A stretch of 64,000 nt of DNA from Diphasiastrum complanatum (taxonomy: Eukaryota; Streptophyta; Lycopodiopsida; Lycopodiales; Lycopodiaceae): assembly GCA_029204225.1 (NCBI GenBank), contig CM055114.1:12175704-12239703 (forward strand), in the 5' to 3' direction. Of this stretch, positions 21,726 through 32,880 are shown one piece after another. Each line of letters opens with the position of its first letter. The stretch's first letter is position 1. The notes beneath the pieces were generated by a model, which was not told the origin of the DNA, ran no database searches, and saw only the letters and a program-made list of their open reading frames with translations. The position numbers were made by a program, and so were the translations under genes.

Positions 21726-22372
21726 TTGGCCGCTGGACAACTACTCCATCGCTAATGGCCGATCGATGGTCTAGCAATAAAATGTATGATAATTGTTGTG
21801 AAAAAATGTATGTTGGAAGGTGCATTGTCTGAAAGACAGTTGGCCGCCCACCTATGAGATAATGGAATGGTTTTTTTAGCATATACAACATGCACACTCA
21901 TTTTCGTTGTAATTTCTGCTAAAAAAGCAGCTAGAAAGTAGAAGCAGTAGGCCACCCAAGTAACCTTTGGTTTGATTCAAGATCGTGATACTTGAAGTTT
22001 GCTAGCTTTTGCTTTCTAATAAGAACAGCTTATGGTAAAGGGTAGTTGGCCGCTCAACAACTACTCCATCGTTGATGGCAGATCGCTGGTCTAGCAACAA
22101 AATGTATGATAATTGTCGTGAAAAAACGTATGTTGGAAGGCACACTGTCTGAAAGACACTTGGCCACCCACCTATGAGATAATGGAATGGCTTTTTTAGC
22201 GTGTACACCATACACACTCGTTGGCTGGTAATCGTTGTAATTTTTGCTCAAAAAATAGCAAGAAAGTAAAAGCAGTAGGCCGCCCAAGTAACCTTTGATT
22301 TGATTCAAGATCGTGATACTTGAAGTTTGCTAACTTTTGCTTTCTAATAAGCACAACTTATGGTAAAGGGTA
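21726..22372 (+). repeat. 320-bp tandem duplication
   Basis: Unit 1 (21726-22045) and unit 2 (22046-22372) both begin ttggccgctnnacaactactcc and end with gcttatggtaaagggtag or a variant. A third unit starts at about 22373 and fades. Units differ by scattered substitutions and small indels. No coding potential. Confidence 0.88.
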
Positions 22373-22589
22373 GTAGGCCATCCAAATAACCTTTAGAGTG
22401 CTTCATAAGCATGATAAAAAAAAGTGCATAGCATGCATGTTTGATTATATGGTCATAAGGTTGCTATTGACTTGGAAGTGATAATTGCATTATAAGTCTC
22501 TATCTAACATGAAAAGTGTTTAGATCTTTTATATATAAGAAAAACTAAAAGAGGTTGTATGAATAAACGAATGGTTCTATGGCACTTTG

Positions 22590-22794
22590 AAGACTCTCTT
22601 ACTCTAGTAAGGAAGTTGCTCAAGAAGTGGTGAGGCCGAGGCTTGAGGAGGAGCAACTTCAAGCACCTACACCAAGAAGATCTACAAGAGAAAGATCTGA
22701 GCCAAGAAGGCTCACATATGATGTTGAAGGAAGACAAGTGGAAGGTGAAACTTCCTATCATGCTCTCTTCATATCAGATGAAGAGCCTAAAGAC
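22590..22794 (+). pseudogene. Copia B integrase-RT linker, part 1
   Basis: The frame reads PRRSTRERSEPRRLTYDVEG and ends FISDEEPKD. This is the typical variable linker between Copia integrase and RT, with its RRSxRxxxPPxR-like signature. The frame resumes after the solo LTR at 23602 with VQEALQSGNWVEAM. Upstream integrase is missing. Confidence 0.8.
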
Positions 22795-23601
22795 TGTAGG
22801 ATCTTCGATCCGACATTGTAATAGCCCTCCCGCCTGTTAACAAGGGTTAGTTCACTGGATATGCACCTAACTATGCATAAATACTATTTTTAGTTAGTTC
22901 CCTACTTTTTATCTAACTCTACCTCCACTAACACTACTCACACTAGCTCTACTTCCCTAAACTAGCTTCATCATGATTGTTGATGAAAGGAAAGGGTAGA
23001 ATAGAAGAGAAAGAAGGAGAAGAGAGAAAGAGAGAGATAGAGTTGAGGGGGAGGTTAGCTCAAAAGCTCAAGATGCATGCTAATGGAGAAACCATAACTA
23101 TTAAAACAAGAACATAGAAATGGAAACAATTAGAAACACACAACAAAAAGCATTAGCATGAGTGCTTAGCAAATGAGGATGCTTGGCTCTCCAAATTAGT
23201 AGAGTTTCCTCCTTCTCATTAAGCATGGAAATAGAGTACAAATGGTGCCTTTTTATAAAATGGAAAAGGCCCTTGCCCCAAAATCCTATTGGCTAATATT
23301 TACATTGATCCTATCCATTCATCTTGGACCCAACTTGATCCAAGGGTCCACAAAAAGTACATTGAAACTCACAAGATTCATGTGAGTTCTAAATTGGAGC
23401 CAACTCTAAAAAATTAATCTCTAAGTTTAAAATTGACTTTGGGCCTCAAGTTTTACTTACAAAGGTCCCAAGCCTATTATTTTATTTACAACTTGGCTTG
23501 TCATTGGGCCATGGGCTTATACGCGTAGGATGCCATGCCCTCACAACACATTTTATTGGACGATTTTATTTATTTACACTTCATCGGGAATACCCCCAAC
23601 A
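22795..23601. mobile_element. Solo LTR inserted in Copia B (807 bp)
   Basis: Begins TGTAGGATCTTCG and ends ATACCCCCAACA, so both strands read TG...CA. It interrupts Copia B exactly between ...EEPKD and VQEAL... of one open frame. Flanks are aagac (22790-22794) and aagat (23602-23606), a 5-bp target duplication with one mismatch. A TATA-like ttttataaaaagg on the minus strand near 23245-23258 suggests minus orientation. No internal region is present, as expected after LTR-LTR recombination. Confidence 0.8.
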
Positions 23602-24830
23602 AAGATGTCCAAGAAGCACTTCAATCCGGGAACTGGGTTGAAGCAATGACCCAAGAGTTTGAAGCCTTGATGTCAAACAACACATGGGAGCTTGTGGAGC
23701 CACCAAACAACATGCATGTGATTGGATGTAAGTGGGTTTTCAGAATCAAGTATAATAATGATGGATCTATCAATAAATATAAAGCAAGACTTTGTGCCAA
23801 AGGCTACTCTCAAATCAAAGGTCTTGACTATGAAGACACCTTTGCACCAGTTGCAAAAATGGTAACAATCAAAATACATCTCTTGCATGTTTTCACAATT
23901 GGAGAATGTTTCAGCTTGATGTTTCTAATGCCTTTCTCAATGGTTACTTTGAGGAGAAGATTTACATGGAGCAACCTCCTGGTTTTGTGAAAGAAGGTGA
24001 AGAATCAAAAGTTTGTCTTTTGTTCAAAAGTCTCTATGGACTAAAACAAGCACCAAGGTCTTGGTATGCAAGGCTCAACTCCTATCTCATATCACTCGGA
24101 TTTTGTCTTAGTGAATATGACCCCTTTCTGTATTATAAGTTTGTAATAACTTTGTAGTTATTCTTCTCATCTATGTAGATGATATCATTCTTTGTGGAAA
24201 TAATGAGAAGCTAGTTGAAGAAACTAAGCATGCACTTGGTAGTGAGTTTAAGATGCAGGACTTAGGAGTTCTTCACTATATTTTAGGCCTTGAGATTGAC
24301 TTTTGGAAAGGTCATGCCTTTATAAGTCAAAGTAGATATGCACTTTCCATGCTCAAGAAATTCCAAATGGAAAACTGTAAAGGCATAGATACACCAATGG
24401 AGCACATTGTAAAAGTTCCTATGAAAGATGATGAAAAATCCTTTGTGGACATCACTCTTTATAGGAGTCTTATTGGCTCACTTATATGGTTAACTATGAC
24501 TAGACCTAATCTAAGCTTTAGTGTGCATAAGCTAAGTCAACACATGCAGGATCCAAAGATATATCACTGGAAGTTGGCTAAAAGAATCTTGAGGTATATA
24601 TCTTCTACCTTAGAATATGGATTAATCTACAAAGGAGAATATCTGACTTTGGTTGCTTATTCTGATTCAGATTTTGCAGGAGACAGGTTGGATAGAAAAT
24701 CCACAAGTGCTTACACAATTTTTCGTGGAGGGAACTTAGTTTCTTGGCAATCCAAAAAACATACCAAAAAAATTGTTGAAATGACAAGCAGGCCGTAAAT
24801 AGAATTAAAGAACAAAATTTAGGAAATAAA
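23602..24830 (+). pseudogene. Copia B reverse transcriptase and RNase H
   Basis: Motifs in order are ALMSNNTWELVEPPNN, GCKWVFRIKYN, YKARLCAKG and FAPVAKMVTI. A frameshift near 23885 follows, then QLDVSNAFLNG and YGLKQAPRSWYARL. A stop near 24157 comes just before LLIYVDDIIL (catalytic YVDD at about 24170). The last frame (24253-24798) gives LGLEIDFWKGHAF, SLIGSLIWLTMTRPN, the RNase H start HWKLAKRILRYI and DSDFAGD..RKST. RNase H then breaks off at about 24795 before its Glu motif. Confidence 0.9.
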
Positions 24831-25065
24831 ACAGCTATACATATCAAAATAAAAATAGGGCTTATTGTACTTTCTAAGTCTGCTCACATTGACCACAATG
24901 TCTAAGGTATTGCCTTGTAGGGTTTGCAATTGTACATATCAAGAGGCAAATATCTTTTGAATGATATTTAAGGATCGATCATGCCATGTCTTTTGTCGAC
25001 GTTTGTTGTAAAGTTTTTAGCACGTGTGAACTTCACCACACACCTTACATGATCTTACTGAGGTG
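24831..25065 (+). pseudogene. Copia B RNase H tail, badly decayed
   Basis: A possible SKSAHIDHN-like segment near 24876 resembles the ARSKHIDxxxHF motif of the RNase H tail. Stops and frame changes make the rest unreadable. Confidence 0.4.
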
Positions 25066-25735
25066 TTGTGATTGCACAAGATTGATCAGAGAACAAATTA
25101 CTTGAAAAATCTATGGCAAGAGCACAATGGTATACAACAGACTGAAAAAACTAACTTCTCACTATGAGAAATGAATGTCAGAAATAATTTTAAGTGCTCA
25201 GTATGAGAAAAACAGGCTGCTCTCAAGTAGAGAGAGAAAATCAAGACTTTACAACTTGGATAGAGAGAGAACGAGTCCAAAACACCAAAATCTCAATATT
25301 CACAATATGGCAAAACATGCCACAACTTCCCTACATCAAAGAGACTCGAATTCCTACAGTGGAGTTGCATGGAAAGTCCACTTAACTCAGTTAACTCAAC
25401 TACCAAGGATCCACATGTGTAACTGCATGCATGGATATTGCATGTACTGCATGTCAACTCTCAAAATTGCCTAGACATGTGTAGATCATAAAACCCACTT
25501 TGCATGTTGCATGCACTGATTGCACGTGGCTTGCATGCACACTGAATGACATTGCATGTTATCTAAACTTTTGTATGACATCAAATTTGGATCTACCTAA
25601 CTCAAAATCGACCTATTCTAGAAGGTTATGTGCTCAATTCACATACCTTTATGTACAATAAAGTTTACAAATGGAAATAACATGGTCATGGCGCCAAAAC
25701 TCGAGATAGGAAGATATTTTTTACTAATCTTCACA
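25066..25735 (-). mobile_element. Putative 3' LTR of a minus-strand Copia
   Basis: The right end is well supported: on the minus strand an RNase H frame ends, a purine run (aaggaggag) follows, then TGTGAAGATTAG from 25735. The left end is a guess (tgttgtgattgcac near 25073), so the length of about 665 bp is approximate. Confidence 0.5.
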
Positions 25736-26120
25736 CTCCTCCTTAGAATATACGTTCCTATCCAACATAGACTTTGAAATTAGGCCAAGGTTAGACCTCA
25801 TCTTGATAAAGACATTCTTGAGCAATGGCTTGCTGAGAAGATCTGCAACACAATTTGAAGATTCAACAGGCTCCAATAAGATCTTTTTCCCAATGACTTT
25901 TTCTCTTACAAAATGATGAGCTACCTCGATGTGTTTGCTCCTTGCATGGAACACAAGATTATTTGTAAGATCCTGAGCTGAAATGTTATCATTCTTGATA
26001 ATTGGAAGGTCTTCATCTCCATAACACTTTAGCTCCAAAAGTTTGATCCATAAAACCTTTTTTGTTGTGGTTGTAAGAGATTTGTATTCAGCTTCACAAG
26101 ATGATAAGGATTTAGTTGCA
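25736..26120 (-). pseudogene. Copia RNase H C-terminal fragment
   Basis: Minus-strand reading gives LSSCEAEYKSL (catalytic Glu), then LELKCYGDED, a degenerate IKNDNISA in place of the usual CDNxSA, HARSKHIEVAHHFVREKV and ADLLSKPL. It ends a few bases before the putative polypurine tract and LTR. The RT part is missing to the right. The C-terminus is complete. Confidence 0.85.
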
Positions 26121-27171
26121 AAACATCAAGATATCATCAGATCAGCATACAATCAGTCTTTTTTTCTGCAACCACAATAATCATTCATTTCCCAAAATTT
26201 TGTCTCACAACCACAATAGATAGAATTCGCCCAATCCCTTTTTTAGTATGCACAATTCATTTATTACCTCCACGAATTCTGTCTCGGAGACAAACCTTTC
26301 AAAAATAATAAAAATTAGTTTTTTGTGTCGGATCCTCACTGACTGAATTTGTGTATAATTTGCTAAGCCTTAAAATGACCTCCATGATTTCTCTGTCATA
26401 TCCGCGAATTCTGATCAGACTAATTTTTGTACTATCAGCCATTTTTACTCATTTGTATACAAAAATCACTTACAAGAACTCGTCGACCCTCAAAACTCTG
26501 CTTTGAAATTCGCAAACCTCACTGAGAAATTGTGGACATTGAGGACGATTACTGGGTGAAGTTATGAATTCCTGTCCAAAAAAGTCTATATATAGGCCTC
26601 ACCCATTCCCTCCACGAGTTCATTCTAGATTTCTGCAAGAGGGTTTATGCTGAAATTTTCAGAATTTTCAACCTCTCCAGAACTATCTAGAATCACTACC
26701 ATTATGACTTCCAAAGACACATCGCTCTCACTGTACCTTCAATTAATGATTGTTCTTGTTAGGATTTTGTGTCTAGAATTGATTTAGATTGATCTTAATC
26801 TCAAGTAGATTGATAGATCAAGTAATCTGACAACCAATCCCTCTTGAGGATCAGATTAGGATCCACTCTTGGTCCTTTTTGTACTTTTTCCAACTGAAAC
26901 CAGTGTCAAAGTGTCCATGAACTCGGGCCTAGATTTGCTCAGAAGGGCACTGAGAAGGTTCAAACAAGTTCATGCATATAATATTGTCAAAAGCGACGGG
27001 TGTCTCAAGTGAAGTATTCTTGTTTAGAGCAACAAGTTTGCAGGTTTGTACTTCTTTTTTAGTCAGGTGTGCAAGTAAAATCCAGAGTTCAATAGGTATG
27101 GGAGCAAGAAAGCTCTTAGTGGGTAAGCTCCAAAGTTTAAAATCAGTGTGAGCAGATTTGAGCTCAATAGT
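26121..27171. other. No gene; possible plus-strand promoter at 26586
   Basis: ctatatataggcc at about 26586-26598 is a good TATA-like box on the plus strand, followed by an ordinary leader-like sequence. It could be part of an unidentified LTR. No primer binding site or ORF follows. Confidence 0.35.
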
Positions 27172-27811
27172 TCAGCTAGGGACCATAGGGATTTGGTAGT
27201 TTTTTGCTTGGCAGAACTCAAAAGTTGATTGGTCACCTATGTCTTGAAGAAATATTTCAAGTTGTGAAGCACTATCTTTAGCCAACTCATCTAAGAAAAC
27301 AAGAGGGTGCGGAGAGAGGGGTGTATCAGGAATGGTAGGAGTAGGCTCGACAGATAATGAGTCATTTACTTTTTCAAGGCAGGCAAAGACTTCTCTTATA
27401 TTTCGGTTAAAAAATCTCTCTTCCTCCTCATATTTATCAACAAGACTGGCTAAATTAGCAGCAAAATTTTCCACAGTTCCCAAAGGGTCAATACAGTTTT
27501 TACCATAATTCATGTAAATTTTAACCCAATGTAAGGTATCTAAGAGATCAATCATGCAAAGCACTTTCCTTTGGCCCAGCGGCATTACAGGTAGCACAAT
27601 CAGTTTCAATAATAAAACTGTGCAACATCACAACTCTTTTCATACAACAGATCAAAATTTGTATGAATCGGCTAGAGGGATAGCATCCTGAAACCAACAT
27701 GAGGACAACACCATGAGAAAAAGCCTTTGTTAGCCTATGAATCCACGTAAGGTAAAGGTTTGATACTATCCCGACCAAAGGATAGTCGGATTTACACCAC
27801 AAGGATGCATA
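27172..27811 (-). pseudogene. Unrecognised minus-strand ORF(s)
   Basis: A 145-codon frame (27609-27172) contains a Glu-rich, helix-prone segment (LVDKYEEEERFFNRNIREVF) and a Pro-rich segment, and ends normally. A second frame (27937-27548) overlaps it and reaches into the 1.3-kb repeat. I recognise neither. They may be pieces of one frameshifted protein carried with the repeat, but the plus-strand repeat copy has no counterpart here. Confidence 0.35.
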
Positions 27812-29136
27812 GAGAGAGATTAACGACACATAGCTCCTCTTGCCAAACCTTTTGAAACCTTTATTCATAACCCACCAAGGTGAAACATAGCTGAAAGCAT
27901 ACAGTACTTCAAAAAAAAGCACCGCAAAGTGAAACAAATTTTAAGACATTTCGCTGGTACCTGCCACCATCCCACCACACAAAACCGCACAAGTTAGCAC
28001 AGTGAGGAAGACAGGTACGTCAGTTGTTATCCATGTCCAAAATAACTTTAACAGCTTAACAACTTATAATATTTTATGTAAAAATGTAGTCCAATCATCC
28101 CTATGTAAACATCATTACTAGCAATAGTAGGTCTTCCCATATTATTACCATATTAGGGCATTCCGCCATTCTGATCAGTTTTATGGTACTACTCCATATC
28201 AATTTATAGACTTAAAACATATGTATTTGAAGAAATAACTGTGCTAAATCAGTTGCAAATCGTAAACGAGAGATAGCATGGATTACTACTCAAGTATGGG
28301 GCCAATCCAAGCCATACCAATACCTGAACCCATAATATGCATCGTAACATTTTCGAAACCCTTGAGCATATCCATGCTTTTCAAGGGTACGCCAACTACC
28401 ACCTTGTTTTATTGATTTTTTAGTACCAATCGTGTCTTTAAAAAAAATATCAACAATACTTGTGCATAGTTTTTTTTTTAAAATAGCCAAGTAAATTACC
28501 CTAACAATTGCAAAAGGATTGGGACAAATCCATACCAAACCAATTCCTACCAGTGTAGCATTCCCCTGTACAAATCCATGTACATTAGGGGTGCCTAGGT
28601 TATCTATACTTGTGTTATCATTTATAGCCTTTAAACATGGGAAGAGTAACTTGCAACATCATCATAAGTGTAGCCATAGTTAACTAAGCATGCTTTTCAT
28701 TGAAGAATGAAAAAAATTGAATGATGTAGTTTGTTTAACCCTGTTTATCGATATAAAAACATCTTCTTTAACTTACCACCATTCATATTCATAGTGTAAA
28801 CACTATTACTACATTGCACATTAGTGTGCAAATTAAAGTATTGTAGTACTAACCTGAATAGTTGTCGAATACGAATCCTGTGAGAAAGTCATGTTTGTTT
28901 ATGAAAGACGTTTCCCTTTAAGAGTGCTAGTAAGAGTATTCGAGTCTAATCTATGCCATAGTAGTGATAGCATAAAAAGCAATGCCAGTCAGTATGTCTT
29001 TATCTATGAAATGCATTATCTGCATATGGTAAAGAGCATACAACTACCCATCATTTTTAGTCTCTTTATCGAAGCACATACCTGTATGAGAGTGTGAACC
29101 GAATCTGAAAATGGAATCGAGGTGTAATGCTGCAGT
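27812..29136 (-). repeat. 1.3-kb repeat, inverted copy
   Basis: Reverse complement of 19526-20843, readable almost continuously with scattered substitutions and small indels. The two copies face each other across about 7 kb. The same small frames (YAFSYV..WWVMNKGFKRFG) recur. Confidence 0.82.
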
Positions 29137-30479
29137 GTTAGGGCCATTTTTAGCAAGGGATTGGTCCAGCCAAAACGTCCTAAAAAAGTCAAGGGGCACC
29201 ACTACTGATGGTGGCTATGCCCTACATGAGTAACGAAGGTCCTGCCACATCCAATCTTGGGGGCTTCCTCTATTACCCCGTGCTCCCAAACCGAGGCGGT
29301 AAAGATCTTACATGGGCTGGAAACCGATTTACTGTCTATGATGTGCTCGTGGAGTGCAAGTTATACGCACCTCTTTGTTTGCTAAGCGGCGGTATTTTCG
29401 CCGACCGTCGGGTCTAGGTACTTTGCTAGACAGTACCGACGGTGGGTGTGACTAGTGTGACACTTAACCAAGGCGGTGTATTTCAACCACGGATGGTGGA
29501 CGACCTGCTCTGGTGTTTCACAGAGGTCGGGTCCAATTAATACGCTTCATAATGGAAAAATCGTAAGAAACACTTCAAAAACTTGACGATTCCATATAGC
29601 CGTTCAATAAATCTAACTCGGCAAGATGTTAACTACCCAACCTACGGTTCTCTTCATACAACACATTCTAAATCAGTACAAAACAAAGGTATTTACTTAA
29701 CACTTTCCCTAAACAAGTTGGAAATAGGCAATCATCGTTCTAATTAGCTATGTCGCATCTGTTTATAAAATATTACGTTTCCGGACTGAATTTGAATTTG
29801 TGCTAAAAACAATTCACTATAATGCACAATCGAACCATACTCTACGACAATCCATTCACTAGTTAGGTACTTACAATTACTGAACTCAATCAACCAACAT
29901 TCTCATTGCAAGCAAGTAATTCTGAGTCCATACTACCGGTAAACCCACAAATACGTATAGACCTGATACTTCCGTGTCTACTTGTTCAAGAAAAAGATCA
30001 CAATTGATTGTGTCATAGTAGGGACAGGGTAAGTGTGGAATCATCGAAATAATGAAGTTCTAAAATATGAAACACCTCACCCAGTACTAGCATGCTACAA
30101 CTATGATTCTTGTTAATGTAGAACAATTCCAACCACAATAAAAAAATGATTTCTTGTTACGGACCATTCACTCAATAGACGAATGCAAGTATGGACTTCA
30201 AGCATGCGTATCCCTACGGAAAGCAAGTAAGTACCGAAATAACGTCTCTAAAAACGACCGAGATGAAGCAAAACTATACCTCAGTGTGAGCGTAGGTGAC
30301 CGGTAATCAGAGAAGTACTAGTCATGAATGCCTCATTGATCAATCACTTTCTCTTTGCTGCTTGCCTTCACACTTTGTCATGAATCTGTAGGTGGAGTAG
30401 AGATCGATGGATGAAACCCACAGAGGTATATCTAGAACAGTTTCAGGCAAAGAGTAGCTAGTGTAGAGATATCAGTGAG
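29137..30479 (-). repeat. Diverged dispersed repeat; rest unassigned
   Basis: The minus strand of about 29270-29580 matches plus-strand 6985-7460 in ordered blocks. The rest to 30479 shows no recognisable gene. Confidence 0.4.
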
Positions 30480-31240
30480 GACCGTGAGAAAGTCAGCGAG
30501 GGCTGACAGATGGCCGCAGCTCCAGCAGGATATACACAGCTCTGACAGCTAGGCAAATCCTCGGACATCGTGTGGGGTTGATTCCATGCTGTAGGCAGGG
30601 CACATACAACTCATAGGCATACTGGGAGGCTACCCACAGGTCTAAAAAATGCAAGCAGACTAGGGAAATGGGCGGCAGCCTACAAAGTGGCCACAGACAA
30701 GCTGTTTCAGGCTTTAGACAGGGTGTATTCGCAGACAAAGGTGGGCAGAGATAGGGCAACTGGCCGCAACCAGGCAGTGGTACAGGGCCTCAGTAGGGCT
30801 TTCTGGCCGCAGGCAGGTGGTACGCAGGCAGGTGGTACAGGGCCGCAGCAGATCACAGGGCCAACAGGGTAGCAGGGCAATGCTGACAATCAGATAGCGA
30901 GCTGGTACAGGCAGTGCACAGAGGTCAAGTAGGGCCGCGTGCAGAAATGCAGCAAAAACAGGCAGTAGAAGCCTCGTAGACAGGCTCAGAAAACAGTAGG
31001 CAGAGATGGGCAGCGCTGACAGTCAGAAAGATCTGTGGGTCAAAATAGGAGGCTACCAACTGGAAGTGTGAATGTTGGCCACAAAAATAGGCTGATTTCT
31101 GACAGTAGAAGTGCGACTGAATTCTCAATAGAATTCGTTAGAGTTTCTCACAAAAATGCGAGTGATCTCTACCACCAAAATATCTTGATAACTGGCTGCA
31201 TAAGTGCGCTTGTTTAGTGAGAGATTTCTGCCTTTGCCAT
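30480..31240. repeat. GC-richer region with short imperfect repeats
   Basis: Many copies of ggcagnnnggtacagggccgc-like words occur; two exact gcaggcaggtggtac units lie side by side at 30816-30840. Frames through it are low-complexity in both directions. No domain recognised. Confidence 0.5.
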
Positions 31241-31671
31241 CAATGATTGAATGCTACCACAAAAGTTCTTTTTTTGCCGATTGAAAGTGTGATGGATCAG
31301 TGGACCCTGAGTAATATGCAGCAACGGCCACAACTAGTAGCCATAGAATGTACTATCAAAGATCATAGCAATATAGAAGGTGCTCTCCACAATGGAATTG
31401 TATTGTAACCTCTCTAAACCAAATGGCTTCTAACAATTCACGACACACACACCAACCACACCTCCGGAACTTCACTTAGAAACCTCATCCCCCCAACACT
31501 CCCAAACATACTCACAACACACAATGTGGCACCAAACAACTCAACAACAACATATCAATGAGTAACCAACCAAGCCTCCATAACCAAGTAGTTAACAAGA
31601 GCTAACTCACATCCATTCCCAAACACCCATTGATATCACCTTCACTCACTCAATTGTTTGTAAAACCCTAG
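31241..31671 (-). mobile_element. Left continuation of repeat R1 (pre-insertion flank of Copia A1)
   Basis: Because Copia A1 is bordered by cctag on both sides, this DNA was once continuous with 35818-37255. If R1 is a minus-strand LTR, this is its 3' end and leader. No primer binding site was recognised. Confidence 0.4.
31667..31671. other. Target-site duplication CCTAG, left
   Basis: cctag directly before the TG of the left LTR remnant; the identical cctag follows the right LTR at 35813-35817. Confidence 0.92.
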
Positions 31672-31825
31672 TGTGAAAGATTTAACTAGTTTCATCACAT
31701 TTTGCAATATTTCCATATTTGGCATATTGAGGCCAAAACTTGTTTTAGACTTAGAGGTTGACTTTTCAAAGTTCATTAGTCTAAATTTCATTTGAATAAA
31801 CACTTTTTGAAAGTGTGGGAAAGAT
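31672..31825 (+). mobile_element. Copia A1 5' LTR, first 154 bp only
   Basis: Identical in layout to the start of the LTRs at 35175 and 46186 (TGTGAAAGATT...). At gggaaagat it jumps straight into the middle of gag. The rest of the LTR, the primer binding site, the leader and the gag start are deleted. Confidence 0.92.
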
Positions 31826-32880
31826 TTGGTAAGTGCACATCATCTTTGGAAGCGTGGAATTCATTGAAGAAGCTTTATGAATCCAAGTCTACTTCTAGAG
31901 TGTTGACTCTAAGAAGGCAAATCTTTTCTTGTTTGCAAAAGAATGAAGAAAGTCCAAGTACTTTTGTTTTGAGAATGAAAGCATTGAATGATGAGTTAGC
32001 TTGCATAGATGAAAGCATTAAGGAAGGAGAGCTTATTCAAGTGATTCTTAATGGCTTGTTGGATGCTCATGCTAACATTTTTCAAAGTATTGCTATTCAA
32101 AAGACTTTGCCAAATTTGATGGATCTTCAAGAGATCTTGATCAATGAGGAATATAGGCTTCAAGCAAGAGGTGGATCTACATCGACACTTCAAGAGGATG
32201 CTATGTTCACAAAGGGCAAATTCAAGGGCAAAACCAAAAGCAAGTGGTCTAAAGGGCAAGATCAAGTGGATGCTTCTTCAAGTGGCAAAAAGAAGGATAG
32301 ATCAAAGCTCAAGTGCTTCTATTGTGGCATCAAAGGACACTTTGCAAGTGAGTGCTACAAGAAGAAGAGAGATCGAGGAGACAAACAAGGTAATCTTACT
32401 CTTGATGAGGATGGTTTGGATGTGCAAGATGCAAATGATGATGCTTTTGTGATGTCTTCATGTATGCTTGCTAATGATGGAGATCTAGATCCTTGGTGGA
32501 TTGATAGTGGAGCAAGTTCACACATGACCTTTCACAAAGAGTACATCACTTCTTTGTTGGCATATGGAGATGACAAGAGGGTGATGTACACGGCCAATGA
32601 TGGTGAGTGTGCAATCAAAGGGATTGGCACAATTCCTATTTTTCTCTCTACAAATAGGAATGTTCATTTGGAGGATGTCTTGTCTATTCCATCTATTACC
32701 AAGAATTTGCTTAGTGTGAGTCAAATGCTAAGTAAGGGCCTCAAGGTGGAGTTTGATGGAGAAGCTTGTTTGATCAAAAGGAAGGATGTCTTGATTGGAA
32801 AAGATAAAAGGCAAGGGAAGTTGTTCAAACTTGATGCTTGTGTTATTGCTAACCAAGTTGGATGTGTTGCAAGGGAGCAA
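31826..32880 (+). pseudogene. Copia A1 gag and protease
   Basis: Gag begins mid-domain at the SSLEAWNSLKKLYESKS segment and runs through LILNGLLD-like residues to the Lys-rich tail. The CCHC zinc knuckle is intact (CFYCGIKGHFASEC, near 32310). The protease active site DPWWIDSGASSHMTF near 32490 is intact. The frame stays open from here through the integrase core to 33429. A2 shows that about 95 N-terminal residues are missing. Without 5' LTR and primer site this copy cannot be transcribed normally or reverse transcribed. Confidence 0.92.
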
